The notes below the pieces were generated by a model. That model worked only from the letters and a program-made list of their open reading frames with translations. It did not search any database and had not been told where the DNA came from. A stretch of DNA of 64,000 bases from assembly GCA_029204225.1 (NCBI GenBank), contig CM055106.1, forward strand, positions 5,184,858-5,248,857. The letters run 5' to 3'. The position numbers and the translations under genes were made by a program. Shown here in pieces: positions 22,302-33,444 of this stretch. Numbering within the stretch: position 1 is the stretch's first letter; every line of letters begins with the position of its first letter. Origin of the DNA: Diphasiastrum complanatum. Its lineage: Eukaryota; Streptophyta; Lycopodiopsida; Lycopodiales; Lycopodiaceae.

Positions 22302-24285
22302 CATAAGAATATACAATTCCAATAACATTCAGATCCAACAATTAGCAAAATGCAACAAAAGCACGAGAGACGGAGGAAAAGAGTTAGAGAGTAAGGACAT
22401 TCACAAGTCCATTTTATAAGAGAACCAATATGCTTGTATTGAAATGAAGATCTGAGCATGAGAGCAACTCGAGTTTGCCCCTATTTATAGTGGAGGGGAG
22501 GGCCTTGGCCTCAAAATCCTATTGGCCCATTTTTACCTCCCTAACTATTCAAATTTAAAAAGAGTGGGAACCCATTCAATAATTGGAGGGAACCAATTAT
22601 TGAACCAATTTTGAATTTGAATTTGAACCAATTTTGGTGGGAGTCCCAACTTTATTCACCCTAACTTGACATTTAGGTCTGCGACATTAAAAGTCCCACA
22701 AAAAGGCCTAAAGTCCTTTTATTGACTTTCTAATTATCAAATAATTATGTGATCATCAGATTGGACTTATACACGCAGGGTGCCAAATCCCTCTCACTTA
22801 TGAATTAGGGTTAGGGTTGCCTCGATATCCGCAAACCCTCCAACAATAAAGCAGGATGAGATGACACGGGATCATTTATCGATGGTTGTTTGAAATCATA
22901 GTATGTATGTTCTTGGAAGATTACATCCCTACATTGGTGGATGGATCACAGACTTTATAAGCCTTATGTTCGTTAGGATAGCCAAGGAACACACATTTAT
23001 TTGTCCTATGATCCAGCTTCTTCCTAAGCTGTATAGAAATGTGAACAAAACATATACAACTAGAGATTTTTAAATGGGTGACACTAGGCTTGTGTCCATG
23101 CCATACTTCATAAGGAGTTTTGCTATTGACAGCTTTAATGCTAGATCAAATCTGCACGTAACAGGTTGTGGTAGTAGCTTCTATCCAAAACTTCGCAGAT
23201 AGGCACGATTGGTGTAGCATTGATTTGGTTGAGTTGAGAAGTGTTCGATTCTTCCTTTCTACAATCCCATTTTGCTGAGGTGAATAGGAAGTTGTAAATT
23301 GTCTTTGAATGCCATGTTCAGCCAGGTAGTCGGACATCTCATTAGAGAGGTATTTGTGCTTAATGAACATGATTGTAGACCATCTAGAACAATCATCTAT
23401 GAAAGTGATGAAATCAATTGCATCTCCTAAGGATGGAGTTGGCATTGGACCACAAAGATCACTATTTACAAGGTCTAACACATGCCTTGTCTTGACGGAA
23501 TGTGTTCCGGGAAATTTGCTCCTAGAGTGTTTGACATAGATGCAAGATTCATAGAAAAATGATTTCCTATCTAATGAAAGAGGGAAATACAATCCATCAA
23601 CTAAATTATTACAACGCATGTAGGAAAATGATATTGTATTTATGTGTCCAAATCGACTATGCCACAAAACAACATGATCGTTTACATTGTCATAAGAAGT
23701 ACTAGCTAATGCTACTAAGTCAGATAATATATATAGATTTCCGACTCTAGTACACGTAGTTAGAATAGTAGCTTCATTGAAGATTGTACTGTTCAACAGT
23801 GTAGCCCTACTAAATTATTACAACGCATGTAGGAAAGTGATCTTGTATTTATGTGTCCAAATCGACTATGCCACAAAACAACATGATCATTTACATTTTC
23901 ATGATAAGTACTTACTAATGCTACTGAGTCAGATAATACATCTAGATTTTCGACTCTAGTACATGTAGTCAGAGTAGTATCTTCATCGAAGATTGTACAC
24001 TATTCAGAAGAGAAGGTAACATTGTAGCCCTCATCAATTATCTTAGAGACTTGTAGCTGAGGCACATGAAGAACATTCAGAACACAAATAGAAAGATCGT
24101 TTTTGAACTCGATCTTGACTTTGCCTTCCACGTGGATGGTGCTTGAATTTCTGAGGTAGATGAATTGACCTCTGATGTAAACTGCGTACTCAGTAAACCA
24201 TTCCTTGCGAGAGAAGTCATGTGTTGGGTAGCGCCACTGTCTAGATACCAACTATCGTAGTCTTCATTGCTACTAATGTAAGCCA
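22140..24285 (-). mobile_element. 5'-truncated Ty1/copia fragment inserted in element 1 RT
   Basis: Minus-strand copia pol remnants: protease (YDSWYLDSGATQHMTSL, about 24180-24255), GAG-pre-integrase (LWHSRFGHINTISFSYMRC, about 23600), integrase (DLCGPMPTPSLGDAIDFITF, then HGIQRQFTTSYSPQQNG and VERKNRTL, 23150-23470). Below lies an LTR-like block (about 22145-22845, starting TGTTGGAGGG on the minus strand, with CTATAAATAGG near 22480). There is no gag and no second LTR. Part of 23570-23800 (an ATTACAACGCATGTAGG block) is repeated at about 23813-24000, a local duplication. The insertion splits element 1 RT between GVTNGPP and QNVMNN. Confidence 0.85.
22216..22301. repeat. Compound (CT)n(CA)n microsatellite
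   Basis: About 19 CT units pass directly into about 24 AC units. It lies inside the copia LTR-like block. Confidence 0.97.
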
Positions 24286-24640
24286 TTAACAGTGGGCGGG
24301 CCATTGGTAACACCAAAAGGAAGGACACGAAACTCATACACACCAAAGTGGGTACGGAAAGCTGTCTTGTGCTCATCAGGAGGATGCATACGAATCTGGT
24401 GATAACGGGAACGGAGGTCAAGTTTAGAAAAGATCTTGGCTTGGCCTAACTGGTCAAACAGGTCATCCATATGAGGGATAGGGTACTGATTACGGATAGT
24501 AAGTTTATTTAAAGCATGATAATTAATACATAGACGTTTAGTACCATCCTTCTAATCAACAAGTAAAACAGGAGCAGGAAAAGGACTGTGGCTAGGAACA
24601 ATAAGGCCTTGACGTAATAAATCAGACACCTGACGCCTGG
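24285..24640 (-). pseudogene. Element 1 RT N-terminal half
   Basis: Minus strand: DLLRQGLIVPSHSPF, LLVD then TAG then [45 protein letters not shown] (motif A Asp kept), [20 protein letters not shown], then the copia insertion. A 1-nt frameshift at about 24640 separates it from gag-protease. Confidence 0.9.
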
Positions 24641-26513
24641 ACTTCCTCGCGCTCAACAATAGACATACGAAAAGGAGGACGAGAAGGAGGTGATGCAGAG
24701 GAAACAAGGTCTACATGGTGGTTGACATCTCGTAAAGGTGGTAACTGAGTCGGCTCTCTAAAAACATGCTCAAATTCACGCAACAGTTCAGAAAATACTT
24801 TTGGCAAAGGTGGTGCATCCGCAATAGGCTGAACTGGCTGAACAAAAAGAATAGCCGCACAGTGGGCCTTCGGGAGGCTCCGTATGAACTGCTTCCCAAA
24901 AATAAGCTGATAGTCCTGCCGAGAATCAATACCGGAAAATATATGCTGAGTACCATAATGAGAAAATGTCAATGTCTGTTGCTGGAGGTCTACTGTAACC
25001 GCACCAAGGGATGCAAACCAATCAGCACCGAGGATAAGATCGTACCGTGTAAGTGGAATAATATGAAAATCTGCCCGACGAAGGAAGTCTCCAATCCGAT
25101 ATGAAAGCTGCTGATACATCTGCGTGCTAGGAAAAAAGTGTGCACTGGCAACCTCAACATGCAGGGGATGAGGCGTAGTGACTGGCATAGCACGAATGCG
25201 TGTAGTAATATGACTGTTGAGAAATGAGTGAGTGCTACCCGTGTCAACAAGGGCAATAAACTCACGACCAATGATACGTACGCGAAGACGGATATGGCAT
25301 GGACCCGGCTTACCGGCCCAAGTAGCATAAGCAAGCTGAGCATGGCATACAGCTAGATCAGGGGGATCAGGAACAGGCTCAGTGGGTGTGGCAAACTGAT
25401 CAACAGGTGGGTCATCATCAAGAATATGAAGGCATATGGCAGAATCAGGACTATCATCAGGTGTGTCAGCATCATGGAAATAGACGGCAGTAGCAGTGGC
25501 AGGCTGTCGGCAATCACGGGCGATATGATCAGGACTCTTACAGTTGAAACATAAGCACTTTTCACGGATCTCAGACATCTCAGGCTGTGAGTAAAGACGA
25601 ACAAAAACAGGACGAGGAGAAAAAGGAGGACGTGGTGCAGAAGGAAGAGTGGACGAAGGTGAACTGACAGATGTGGGACTAGCAGAGGATGGAGAGGAAA
25701 AAATAGGATGTGTGAAAGGACGCGAAGGACGAGAAACAGAGGAAGAGATGGGAGAGTACTTGTGTTGCAGTGCGGTAGCAAGGGAGATGGCGTGAGAAAG
25801 AGTGAGTGGAAAAAAAGAAGAAACATCATACTTGAGTGCGCCTCGTAGACCAGCAACGTAGCGAGAGATGAGCTCCAATGTAGAAATATCTGGGAATAGA
25901 TAGGAAAGCTCTGTAAACCGTGTCGTATAAGCAGCCAAGTCACCAATGTGAGATAAACTACGAAAGATGTTGCGCTGTCGAATAAGCCACTGAGGATCAA
26001 TCATCGCTAGGCGGAGTGCTGTCTTAAACTCTGTCCAACTAGCAAGGCCAGGGTGTGAAGCCGTCTGGCGAAACATGTGCCACCAAGTAGCAGCACGGCC
26101 CTCCAAATGTAAAGCAACCAAATGTATCCGCTGAATGCCAGTCTTAGGAAACATAAGGAAGTAGGTCTCAAGCTTAGAATACCAATTCTCAAGTTCATTC
26201 CCATCGGATGACCCAGAATACACAGTAAGCTGAACCTTATCCTTAAAGTCTCGTGGCAAAGGACCAGAAGATGGAGGAGTCTCGGGTGGTGGAAATGTAC
26301 GTTGTGGGGGAATAGGTGGAGATAGTGAAGAAACACTGGACTGTAATGATAGTGTAGCAATCTGGGCAGAAAGAGCAGTGAACGTCTCTCGTAACTCCCG
26401 CGTAAATCAGTGCGTACATCACTCATGGCTTCCCTAAGATGATCTTGGAATTCATGCCGTACTTCGTCAAGGTAAGTGGAAGACGGTATGCGAGGTGTAG
26501 GGGAAGTATCCAT
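24622..26513 (-). pseudogene. Element 1 gag and protease
   Basis: ATG at 26511-26513 begins MDTSPTPRIPSSTYLDEVRH. A frameshift near 26399 leads into the long frame ending at 24622. Features: gag capsid-like region (ALHLEGRAATWWHMF, AMIDPQWLIRQRNIF, SRYVAGLRGALKYDV; about 25830-26150), a Ser/Pro-rich linker, one knuckle (CLCFNCKSPDHIARDC, about 25530), and aspartic protease (FIALVDTGSTHSFL, about 25220-25270; LILGADWFASLGAV, about 25010). The order is usual for this lineage. Confidence 0.93.
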
Positions 26514-26995
26514 GGTCAAGGAATGCAGGAAGTGAAGAGAGTGTAAGAAAAGCTTAATATCGGAGGGAGCGGACTTTTGTCGTCACCCCAAATACGCTTT
26601 AGGGTACACAAACGACACTAAGAGCAAGAAAGGAAATGACAAATGTCAAGAAAAGGTGTGGAAAGCAAGGAAAAACCAGCAAAGATACCTCTCGATAGAG
26701 CTCCAAGCGTGTGCGAAGAGCTGGCTGGAAAATGTGACCACAAGGAGAATGAAAGTGGGCGCTGGACAGCCTCCAATCAATGCTGAAAATATGGCTGAAA
26801 ATTTGTGGAAAACGTGATGAAATAGGGCGATGGACAGCCTCCAATCAAAACTGAAATATGGCTGAAACTCTGCTGGAACAATGGCTGAAAAATGTGATGA
26901 AGTAGGGCACTGGACAGCCTCCAATCAATGCTGAAAAGATGGCTGGGAATCCTCTCCCTGAATCAAATGGAGGATTCAAAAAAAAAGAGGGAAAA

Positions 26996-27414
26996 AGTTA
27001 CGAATAGAGCCACAGCTGATCTAGAGCTAAGCTATGAAAGCATCACATAAGCAAGACTTAACCCTAGAAAGCAGGAAAGAGAGAGATTAAGGAGGCTAAA
27101 GAGAGAGATCAATATCATCAGCTGAATGACAAATGACACAGTTTCCCTACTTATAGCCAAGTGGAAGCCCTTAAAGGAAGCTTCCAGTGGCTAGGGCCCA
27201 ACTGGGAGGGATAATAGTGCGCCCTCCAAGAAGGCCCCCACTCTCCAGTAATATGTCCAAATGGCCTAATAATGAATAATAAGGCCAAAGGCCAACCATA
27301 TAGTCTGAATGCCACTAATGAATAAAAAAGGGCCCCAAGGCCTGCTTATGCATAAAGTAAAGTAACTGTAACTGTAAATGGACGCGGCGAATGTAATGAG
27401 CCGAGTCCATAACT
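26996..27414 (-). repeat. 3' LTR of element 2
   Basis: 419 bp. Minus strand starts AGTTATGGACTCGG and ends TTCGTAACT. It shares short blocks with element 1 LTRs (GTGCGCCCTCC...GGCCCCCACTC), so the families are related. Confidence 0.95.
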
Positions 27415-27432
27415 CTCCCCGACACAAAAAAA

Positions 27433-28616
27433 AGACCCAACTGCCGAAAAGATAACCGGATCAAGTAGCAGCAAGCCCTAGTGCATCAACAGCTAGAGGA
27501 ACATCTGATGTAGAGGAATCAACAAGTGCAGCAAGAGCACGAGCCTGATCCGCAAGTAATGGTGTATGATAAAAGACATCAATAGGCTCCCATGTGGCCT
27601 CCTCAATAGGACGACCATCCCGCTCGACCAAAAACTGAATCTGCCGGCGGCGTCGACTATGGTATAGACGGACCTGTAATATAGCAGCAGGTAAAAATGG
27701 AAGTAACTCTGAGCAGTAGGAAACTCAGCATCACAAGGAGCGTCATCCTCGATAGCAGCACGCAATAAACTGACATGGAATACATCATAGGCGCGTGCGT
27801 GTGGAAGCAGGAAGTTGTAAGCGATATGTAAGTGGACTAAGAACCTCCACAATGCGATGAGGCCCATAATAACGTGGTGCAAGCTTCTCAGTAGAAGCAT
27901 GGCCCTGGACAAAATGATGACGTGCAAACCATAAGCGTAGATAAACCATATCTCCAAGCTGAAACTCAACATGGCGGCGGTGACGATCAACTGAGGTCTG
28001 ATAACGCTGCTGAACATGTTGTAAATGAGAACTAGCCTGGGTAATAAGCTCTCGAGCACCTGATAGAAAAGATGCAAGTGTAACAGGTGTATCCTCAGGA
28101 GGAAGAGGAATGCCAGGTAAAAGAGGTGCATAGCCATGAGATAATAAAAATGGTGAGACACCTGTGCTGGTACTAACAGAGATATTATAGCTATACTCTG
28201 CTAAACATAATGCTAATCCCAATCCTTCCTTGAAGGAGTAACAAAATGGCGTAAATAATCCTCAAGGATCCTGTTAAGGACCTCAAATTGCCCATCAGAA
28301 GTAAAATGATAAGCAAAACCCATAAAAAGATGAACATCCAAAATACGCATAAGCTTTGTCTAGAATATAGATGTAAACTTACTATCCCGATCAGAAAGGA
28401 TAGTACGAGGAAATCCATGCAGGCAGAAAATCTCTGATAGGAACAAACGTGCACACTGCTCTGCTGTGATAGTACTGCGAACTAGGATAAAATGTGCCTG
28501 TTTCGAGAACCTGTCAACTACCACCATACATGAATCGTGACCACGCTGGGTATGGGGAAGGCCAAGGATAAAGTCCATAGATATATCAGTCCACTTGCGA
28601 TGAGGAATAGGCCAAC
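27433..28616 (-). pseudogene. Element 2 integrase core and chromodomain
   Basis: Pieces in different frames: [20 protein letters not shown] and [12 protein letters not shown] then TAG (element 1 has Trp there), DGQFEVLNRILEDYL, DWD then TAG (element 1 has Gln), a frameshift near 28218, CLAEYSYNISVSTSTG to LPASTR (27785-28222), a shift to YDVFHVSLLRAAIEDDAP, another shift, then LPAAILQVRLYHSRRRRQ and DGRPIEEATWEPIDVFYH (chromodomain, about 27560-27690). Not functional. Confidence 0.9.
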
Positions 28617-28617
28617 T

Positions 28618-29700
28618 CTAGAGCAAACCAGCAGATTTAGCACGGGAGTACTTATTACGAAGACAAAAAGGGCAGGTACGAATAAGTACAGCAAGCTCAG
28701 AGCGAAGAGATGGCCAATAGAAATGGTCTTTGAGACGAGCATAAGACTTCTGAAAACCAAAGTGACCCCCAACAGGAGAGGAATGAGCATCCGACAACAA
28801 CTGGGAACAGATACCCAAAGAACTAGGGATACAAAGAGAATCATAATGATAAAGACGATTGTCAATAATGGAGTAAACCTGATGAGGACTGGACGAAACA
28901 GGTGGGGCAGAACTATAAACATCACGAAAATCAGAACATGTAAGGTATGCTGCAGGTAGGGCATCAAACCATGGAGGAATAGTAGAAACGAGTGTATTTA
29001 ACAAAGCTGGAAGACGAGATAATGCATCAGCAGCAGTGTTAGCACGACCAGGACGATACAATATGGAGAAATTAAAAGACTGTAAAAACTGCAACCAACG
29101 AAATTGACGATCACTAAGGTCACGTTGAGAAAACAGATAATGTAAAGATTGGTGATCAGTAATAATGTCAAATGGGACTCGATACAGATAAGGACGCCAC
29201 TTCTTAAGAGCATAGATAATAGCAAGAAGCTCTTTCTCATGCACAGAATAATGTTGCTCATAAGAGCGAAGACGACGTGACTCATAAGCAATAATACATT
29301 GTGACTGGCGAAGTAAAGCACCCAAACCAACATTACTAGCATCAGTCTCAACAAGAAACTTTTGATCAAACTGTGGTAAACACATAACGACAGCATCAAC
29401 AACAGCACGACGAAGAGTATCAAACGCTATATGACAATCAGGAGTCCAAAGAAAAGTACTAGACTTCTTCAAAAGTGCATGAAGAGGAGCTGCGATAGTG
29501 GCAAAATGAGGAACTGGACGACGAAGGTGAGTGGCTAACCCAAGAAACATACGAACATGATGAATATCAGTAGGTATAGGCCAATCCTGGATGGCCTGAA
29601 CCTTATGAGGGTCCAGACGAATGTGACCATTACAAATAAGAAAACCAAGAAACTCAATCTCAGAAATAGCAAAAGAACATTTAGACAACAAATAACTGGT
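28618..29700 (-). pseudogene. Element 2 RT end, RNase H and integrase zinc domain
   Basis: Minus frame from the connection region (SKCSFAISEIEFLGFLICNG) through RNase H (FLVETDASNVGLGALLRQSQ, HEKELLAIIYALKKWRPYL, ITDHQSLHYLFSQ, NTAADALSRLPA) to the HHCC region (SSPVGGHFGFQKSYARL, CPFCLRNKYSRAK). It closes with TAG at 28618-28620 where element 1 has a Gln codon (GLLQSWPIP). A frameshift at about 29697 separates it from the RT core. Confidence 0.92.
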
Positions 29701-30907
29701 GGTGTACAAGTAACTGAAAGACAGAGGAAAGATGGGCAACATGCTCAGCAAGAGACTGACTAAAAATAAGAATATCATCAAAATAAACCAAGACACAATG
29801 ACCAAGAAGCGGACGCAAGACGTTATTCATCACATTCTGGAACGTAGGAGGGCCATTAGTAACACCAAAAGGAAGCACACGAAATTCATATAAACCAAGA
29901 TCAGTACGGAAAGCAGTCTTATGTTCGTCAGAAGGGTGCATCCTAATTTGGTAATATCCAGAACGAAGGTCTATCTTGGAAAAGATTTTAGAGGTACCGA
30001 GCTGGTCAAAGAGGTCATCCATGTGTGGAATAGGGTACTGATTACGAATAGTCAACTTATTTAAGGCACGGGAATCATCACAAAGGCGTTTGGTACCATC
30101 TTTCTTATTAATAAGGAGAACATGAGCACCAAAAGGGCTGTGACTAGGAACAATGAGACCCTGATCTAACAAGGCAGTAATATGGAGCTCAAGCTCATCA
30201 CGCTCAGATCGAGACATACGATAAGGGGGACGGGAAGGAGGAGCAAAACCAGGACGCAAGTCAATATGATGGTTCACGTCACGTAATGGTGGTAGCGTCG
30301 TAGGTTCTGAAAAGACAAAAGCATACTGATGTAATAAGTCAGAAATCACCTGAGGAACAGCTGCTGGTGTAGAAACTGGAGGAACTGGTACTGCCCGCTG
30401 AACACATAATAAGGCAGCGCAATGAGCCTTCGGTAGGCTGCGAATAAACTGCTTCCCAGTAATCAACTGGAAGTCTCCCTGAGAATCAATGCCAACAAGT
30501 GAGTGTGTAACTGCATCATGTACAAATGTCAATGTCTGCTGTGTCAAGTCCAGTGTAACGGCTCCAAGAGATGCAAACCAATCAGCACCAAGGATAAGAT
30601 CGTAACGCTCCATAGGGATAATGTAAAGATCTGCCTGTCCAAAGAAATCTCCAATGCGGTATGGTAAACGCTAAAACATCTGAGAACTAGGAAAAGAATG
30701 GGAACGAGCAACCTCAACTGTGAGAGGCTGTGAAGCAGGAATAGGTGAAGCACGTATCTGACGAGTGATATAACTGCTAATAAAAGAATGAGTGCTACCA
30801 GTATCAACTAAAGCAATATACTCACGACCTGTAATACGCACACGTAACCGAATGGAGCGAGGACCAGGACGCCCTGTCCAGTAGCATAGGCAAGCTGAGC
30901 ATGGCAA
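29690..30907 (-). pseudogene. Element 2 protease and RT core
   Basis: Protease: YIALVDTGSTHSFISSYIT (about 30780-30840) and a DLILGADWFASLGAV block. A TAG in between (about 30672-30674) follows SSQMF where element 1 has Gln. RT: PYRMSRSERDELELHITALL, PSHSPFGAHVLLINKKDGT, FSKIDLRSGYYQIRM (motif A intact), [26 protein letters not shown] (YFDD). The frame is lost after VHHQL. Confidence 0.92.
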
Positions 30908-31068
30908 GTAGCAGGAAGTAAATCAGGGGAAGGCTCAGAGGATAAGTCAGGCTCATCAGAAATATCAATGTAGATATCGGAATCATCTGGAGTAGTGCCC
31001 TCATGGTAAAAAACAGCAGTAGTAGTAGGGAGAGGCTTGCGGCAATCACGGGCAAGATGGTCAGGACT

Positions 31069-31785
31069 CTAACAACGAAAGCAAAGACGCTTCTGCTGAA
31101 GATCAGCGAACTCTGCAGACGTGTAACGTCGGACAAAAGCAGGTCGAGGAGTCCGAGGACGAGGAGGCGAAGGGGCAATGGAGAGAGCTGGAACAGAAGG
31201 GGCCGGTGTAGGGGTGAACGTAGCGGGAAAAGATGAAGCAGAAGGAAGAGGTCGGGAGAAGCGGGAAGGAAGGGTGTCAGAGTACTTATGCTGTAAAGTA
31301 CTAGCAAGAGACATCGCCTCAACAAGTGTGGTAGGACGGAAGGAAGAAACATCATAACGTAAAGCACCACGAAGCCCAACAATGTAACGAGAAATAAGCT
31401 CAGTGGGCTGTAGATCTGTGAAAAGATAAGAAAGCTTCATAAACTGATTTGTATAAGAAGCAAGATCACTGGTCTGAGTGAGACTATGGAATGTATCACA
31501 TTGGCGGTCAAGCCACTGAGGATCAATCATAGCATGGCGGAGGTCACGGCGAAAAGTATGCCATGCATGGAGCCCTTCCCGATCAGGATCAACTCTATAA
31601 ACTCGCCACCACGTGGCGGCACGTCCATCTAAATGTAAAGCAGCCAACTGGATCTTCTGAGGATCAGTCTTAGGGTAAATCTGAAAATATGTGTCAAGCT
31701 TAGCAAACCAATTCTCTAATAAGTTCCTGTCGGAGGAACCGGAATAGGTAGCAAGCTGTACCCTATCATGAAAGTCTGTCAGAAT
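31069..31785 (-). pseudogene. Element 2 gag (N-terminus missing)
   Basis: The frame is open from about 31785: LATYSGSSDRNLLENWFAKL, ALHLDGRAATWWRVYRVDP, MIDPQWLDRQCDTFHSL, SRYIVGLRGALRYDVSS, a Ser/Pro-rich linker, and LCFRC then TAG at 31069-31071 inside the zinc knuckle (element 1 has Lys there); SPDHLARDC continues after the stop. No start codon equivalent to element 1 was found; 31786-32260 looks like leader. Confidence 0.88.
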
Positions 31786-32271
31786 TCCTGAAAATGTGGT
31801 GGAGAATGAGCGTGCGACAGCCTTTTGATAAGCTGTAAAAGATGGCTGGAATTGGAGAAAAAAATAGGCAAAAGTGACAAGTTGGGAGTGCTGAGGCAGT
31901 GATTTACAGGTTGAAGAATTTTAGCTGTTTGGAATAGCAAATGATGTCGAAATTGGGTAGTTTTTGGATGAGGATGGGCGCTGGACGGTCAGGGAACTAA
32001 CTGTGGAAGATGGCTACAAACTGGAAAAATATCAGACGAAGTGACAGGTCGGAAGGCAGGGACAGCGATGGAAAGGAAGAGGAGGAGCGCTGGGCAGCAA
32101 AGAAAAGAGGGGACAAAACAGGGGGAACACTGGGCAGGAAGGAGTGGAAGGAGCAGCGATGGAACAGGGCTGTTAAAACGACAATGGAGCTGTAGGAACA
32201 ACGATGGAGGAGCAAGGCAAGGCAACAAAGAAAAAATTCCAGATTGTGCTCAGAAAAGTGCTCTGATTCCA

Positions 32272-32688
32272 AGTTACAAATAGAGCCACAGCTGATCTAG
32301 AGCTAAGCTATGAAAGCATCACATAAGCAAGACTTAACCCTAGAAAGCAGAAAGAGAGAGATTAAGGAGGCTAAAGAGAGAGATCAATATCATCAGCTGA
32401 ATGACAAATGACACAGTTTCCCTACTTATAGCCAAGAGGAAGCCCTTAAAGGAAGCTTCTAGTGGCTAGGGCCCAACTGGGAGGGATAATAGTGCGCCCT
32501 CCAAGAAGGCCCCCACTCTCCAGTAATATGTCCAAATGGCCTAATAATGAATAATAAGGCCAAAGGCCAACCGTATAGTTTGAATGTCACTAATGAATAA
32601 AAAAGGGCCCAAGGCCTGCTTATGCATAAAGTAAAGTAACTGTAAATGTAAATGGACGCGGCGAATGTAATGAGCCGAGTCCATAACT
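32272..32688 (-). repeat. 5' LTR of element 2
   Basis: 417 bp, followed on the minus strand without spacer by the primer site (32271-32261). The outer side abuts GAAAA. 32694-32965 beyond it is the remaining leader of element 1, including an A-run at about 32729-32748. Confidence 0.95.
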
Positions 32689-32976
32689 GAAAAGGATTTG
32701 GAACTTGGGCGCCGGAAATAAGCTGCCCAAAAAAAAAAAAAAAAAAAAATTTCCGGCCGCCAAATTTATCGGAAGTACTTCCGCTAACTATCTGCTAAAG
32801 CTCCGCCAAGGAAAATGCTCTGATGGGAGTTGTTCCTCCTCCAAACTGTGCTGAATGTTGCTGAAGCAAAGAGACGAAAGCCCTCAGCAAAGAGAGAAAA
32901 AATCAGTAAGGAAAATGGGCACCCAATCAGAAAATCAGATCTGAAATTCAGCAATCAGGAAAGTGCTCTGATACCA

Positions 32977-33439
32977 AGTTATGATCAAAATCTCAGGTGT
33001 TGAATCAATGAAGCATAAAAGACAGCAATAGACTAAAGCCCTACAAGCAATAGACAAGACAATAGGTTCTCCCACGAAGAGCCCAAGCAATACCAATTAA
33101 TAATCTGAAAAATGAGTGTACAAATGCCCCTATAAATACCCTACCAATGAACCCTAAAATAGGAATCAAAGTAAAGGGAGGCAAAATGTGGACGGAAAAT
33201 AGTGCGCCCTCCTACGGGCCCCCACTCCACATATAACCATATAATAAGGGCCCAAGGCCAGTCAATGTCATAAAAAAGGACCCAGTGTGGGTCATAAGCA
33301 TATAAAAAGGCTTTGGGGCCTGTACATGACTATTATAAAATGCGTAACCAGAAATATACATAACCAACAGTAAATGTAAAGAGGCCTGCGGAATATATGC
33401 AGAGTAGCCCAGTAGGCCTGTATCCTGTAGTCCGTAACT
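32977..33439 (-). repeat. 5' LTR of element 1
   Basis: 463 bp. The minus strand ends ...GATCATAACT and is followed immediately by TGGTATCAGAG (32976-32966), the Met-tRNA primer site. The outer side abuts TAAAT (33440-33444). Confidence 0.95.
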
Positions 33440-33444
33440 TAAAT

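Larger units (their letters stand above)
26996..32688 (-). mobile_element. Chromovirus element 2 nested in element 1 leader
   Basis: LTRs 26996-27414 and 32272-32688, flanked by the perfect target duplication GAAAA (26991-26995 and 32689-32693). The primer site TGGAATCAGAG on the minus strand (32271-32261) has one mismatch to the usual Met-tRNA site. LTRs differ by about 7 substitutions and 2 indels in 418 bp, less than element 1, which agrees with its nesting. Termini are again AGTTA...TAACT. The interior has a gag, protease, RT, RNase H, integrase and chromodomain order with multiple stops and frameshifts. Confidence 0.96.
19211..33439 (-). mobile_element. Chromovirus element 1 with AGTTA...TAACT LTRs, host to two nested elements
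   Basis: Minus-strand element with 5' LTR 32977-33439, primer site 32966-32976, leader, gag-protease, RT, RNase H, integrase, chromodomain, and 3' LTR 19211-19675. The perfect target duplication TAAAT flanks it (19206-19210 and 33440-33444). The two LTRs differ at roughly a dozen of 465 positions. It is interrupted by a copia fragment (22140-24285) inside RT and by element 2 (26996-32688) in the leader; without these it is about 6.4 kb. Several frameshifts and stops make it inactive. Confidence 0.95.

Noticed and set aside
22140-22845. Fully delimited copia LTR with target duplication.
   Set aside because: Ends are ambiguous (CCATTAAC occurs at both borders but does not restore the element 1 frame) and no purine tract borders it, so I describe it only as LTR-like.
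25353-26000. Long minus and plus ORFs overlapping gag of element 1.
   Set aside because: Leu/Phe-rich out-of-frame shadows of the Ser/Pro-rich gag frame.
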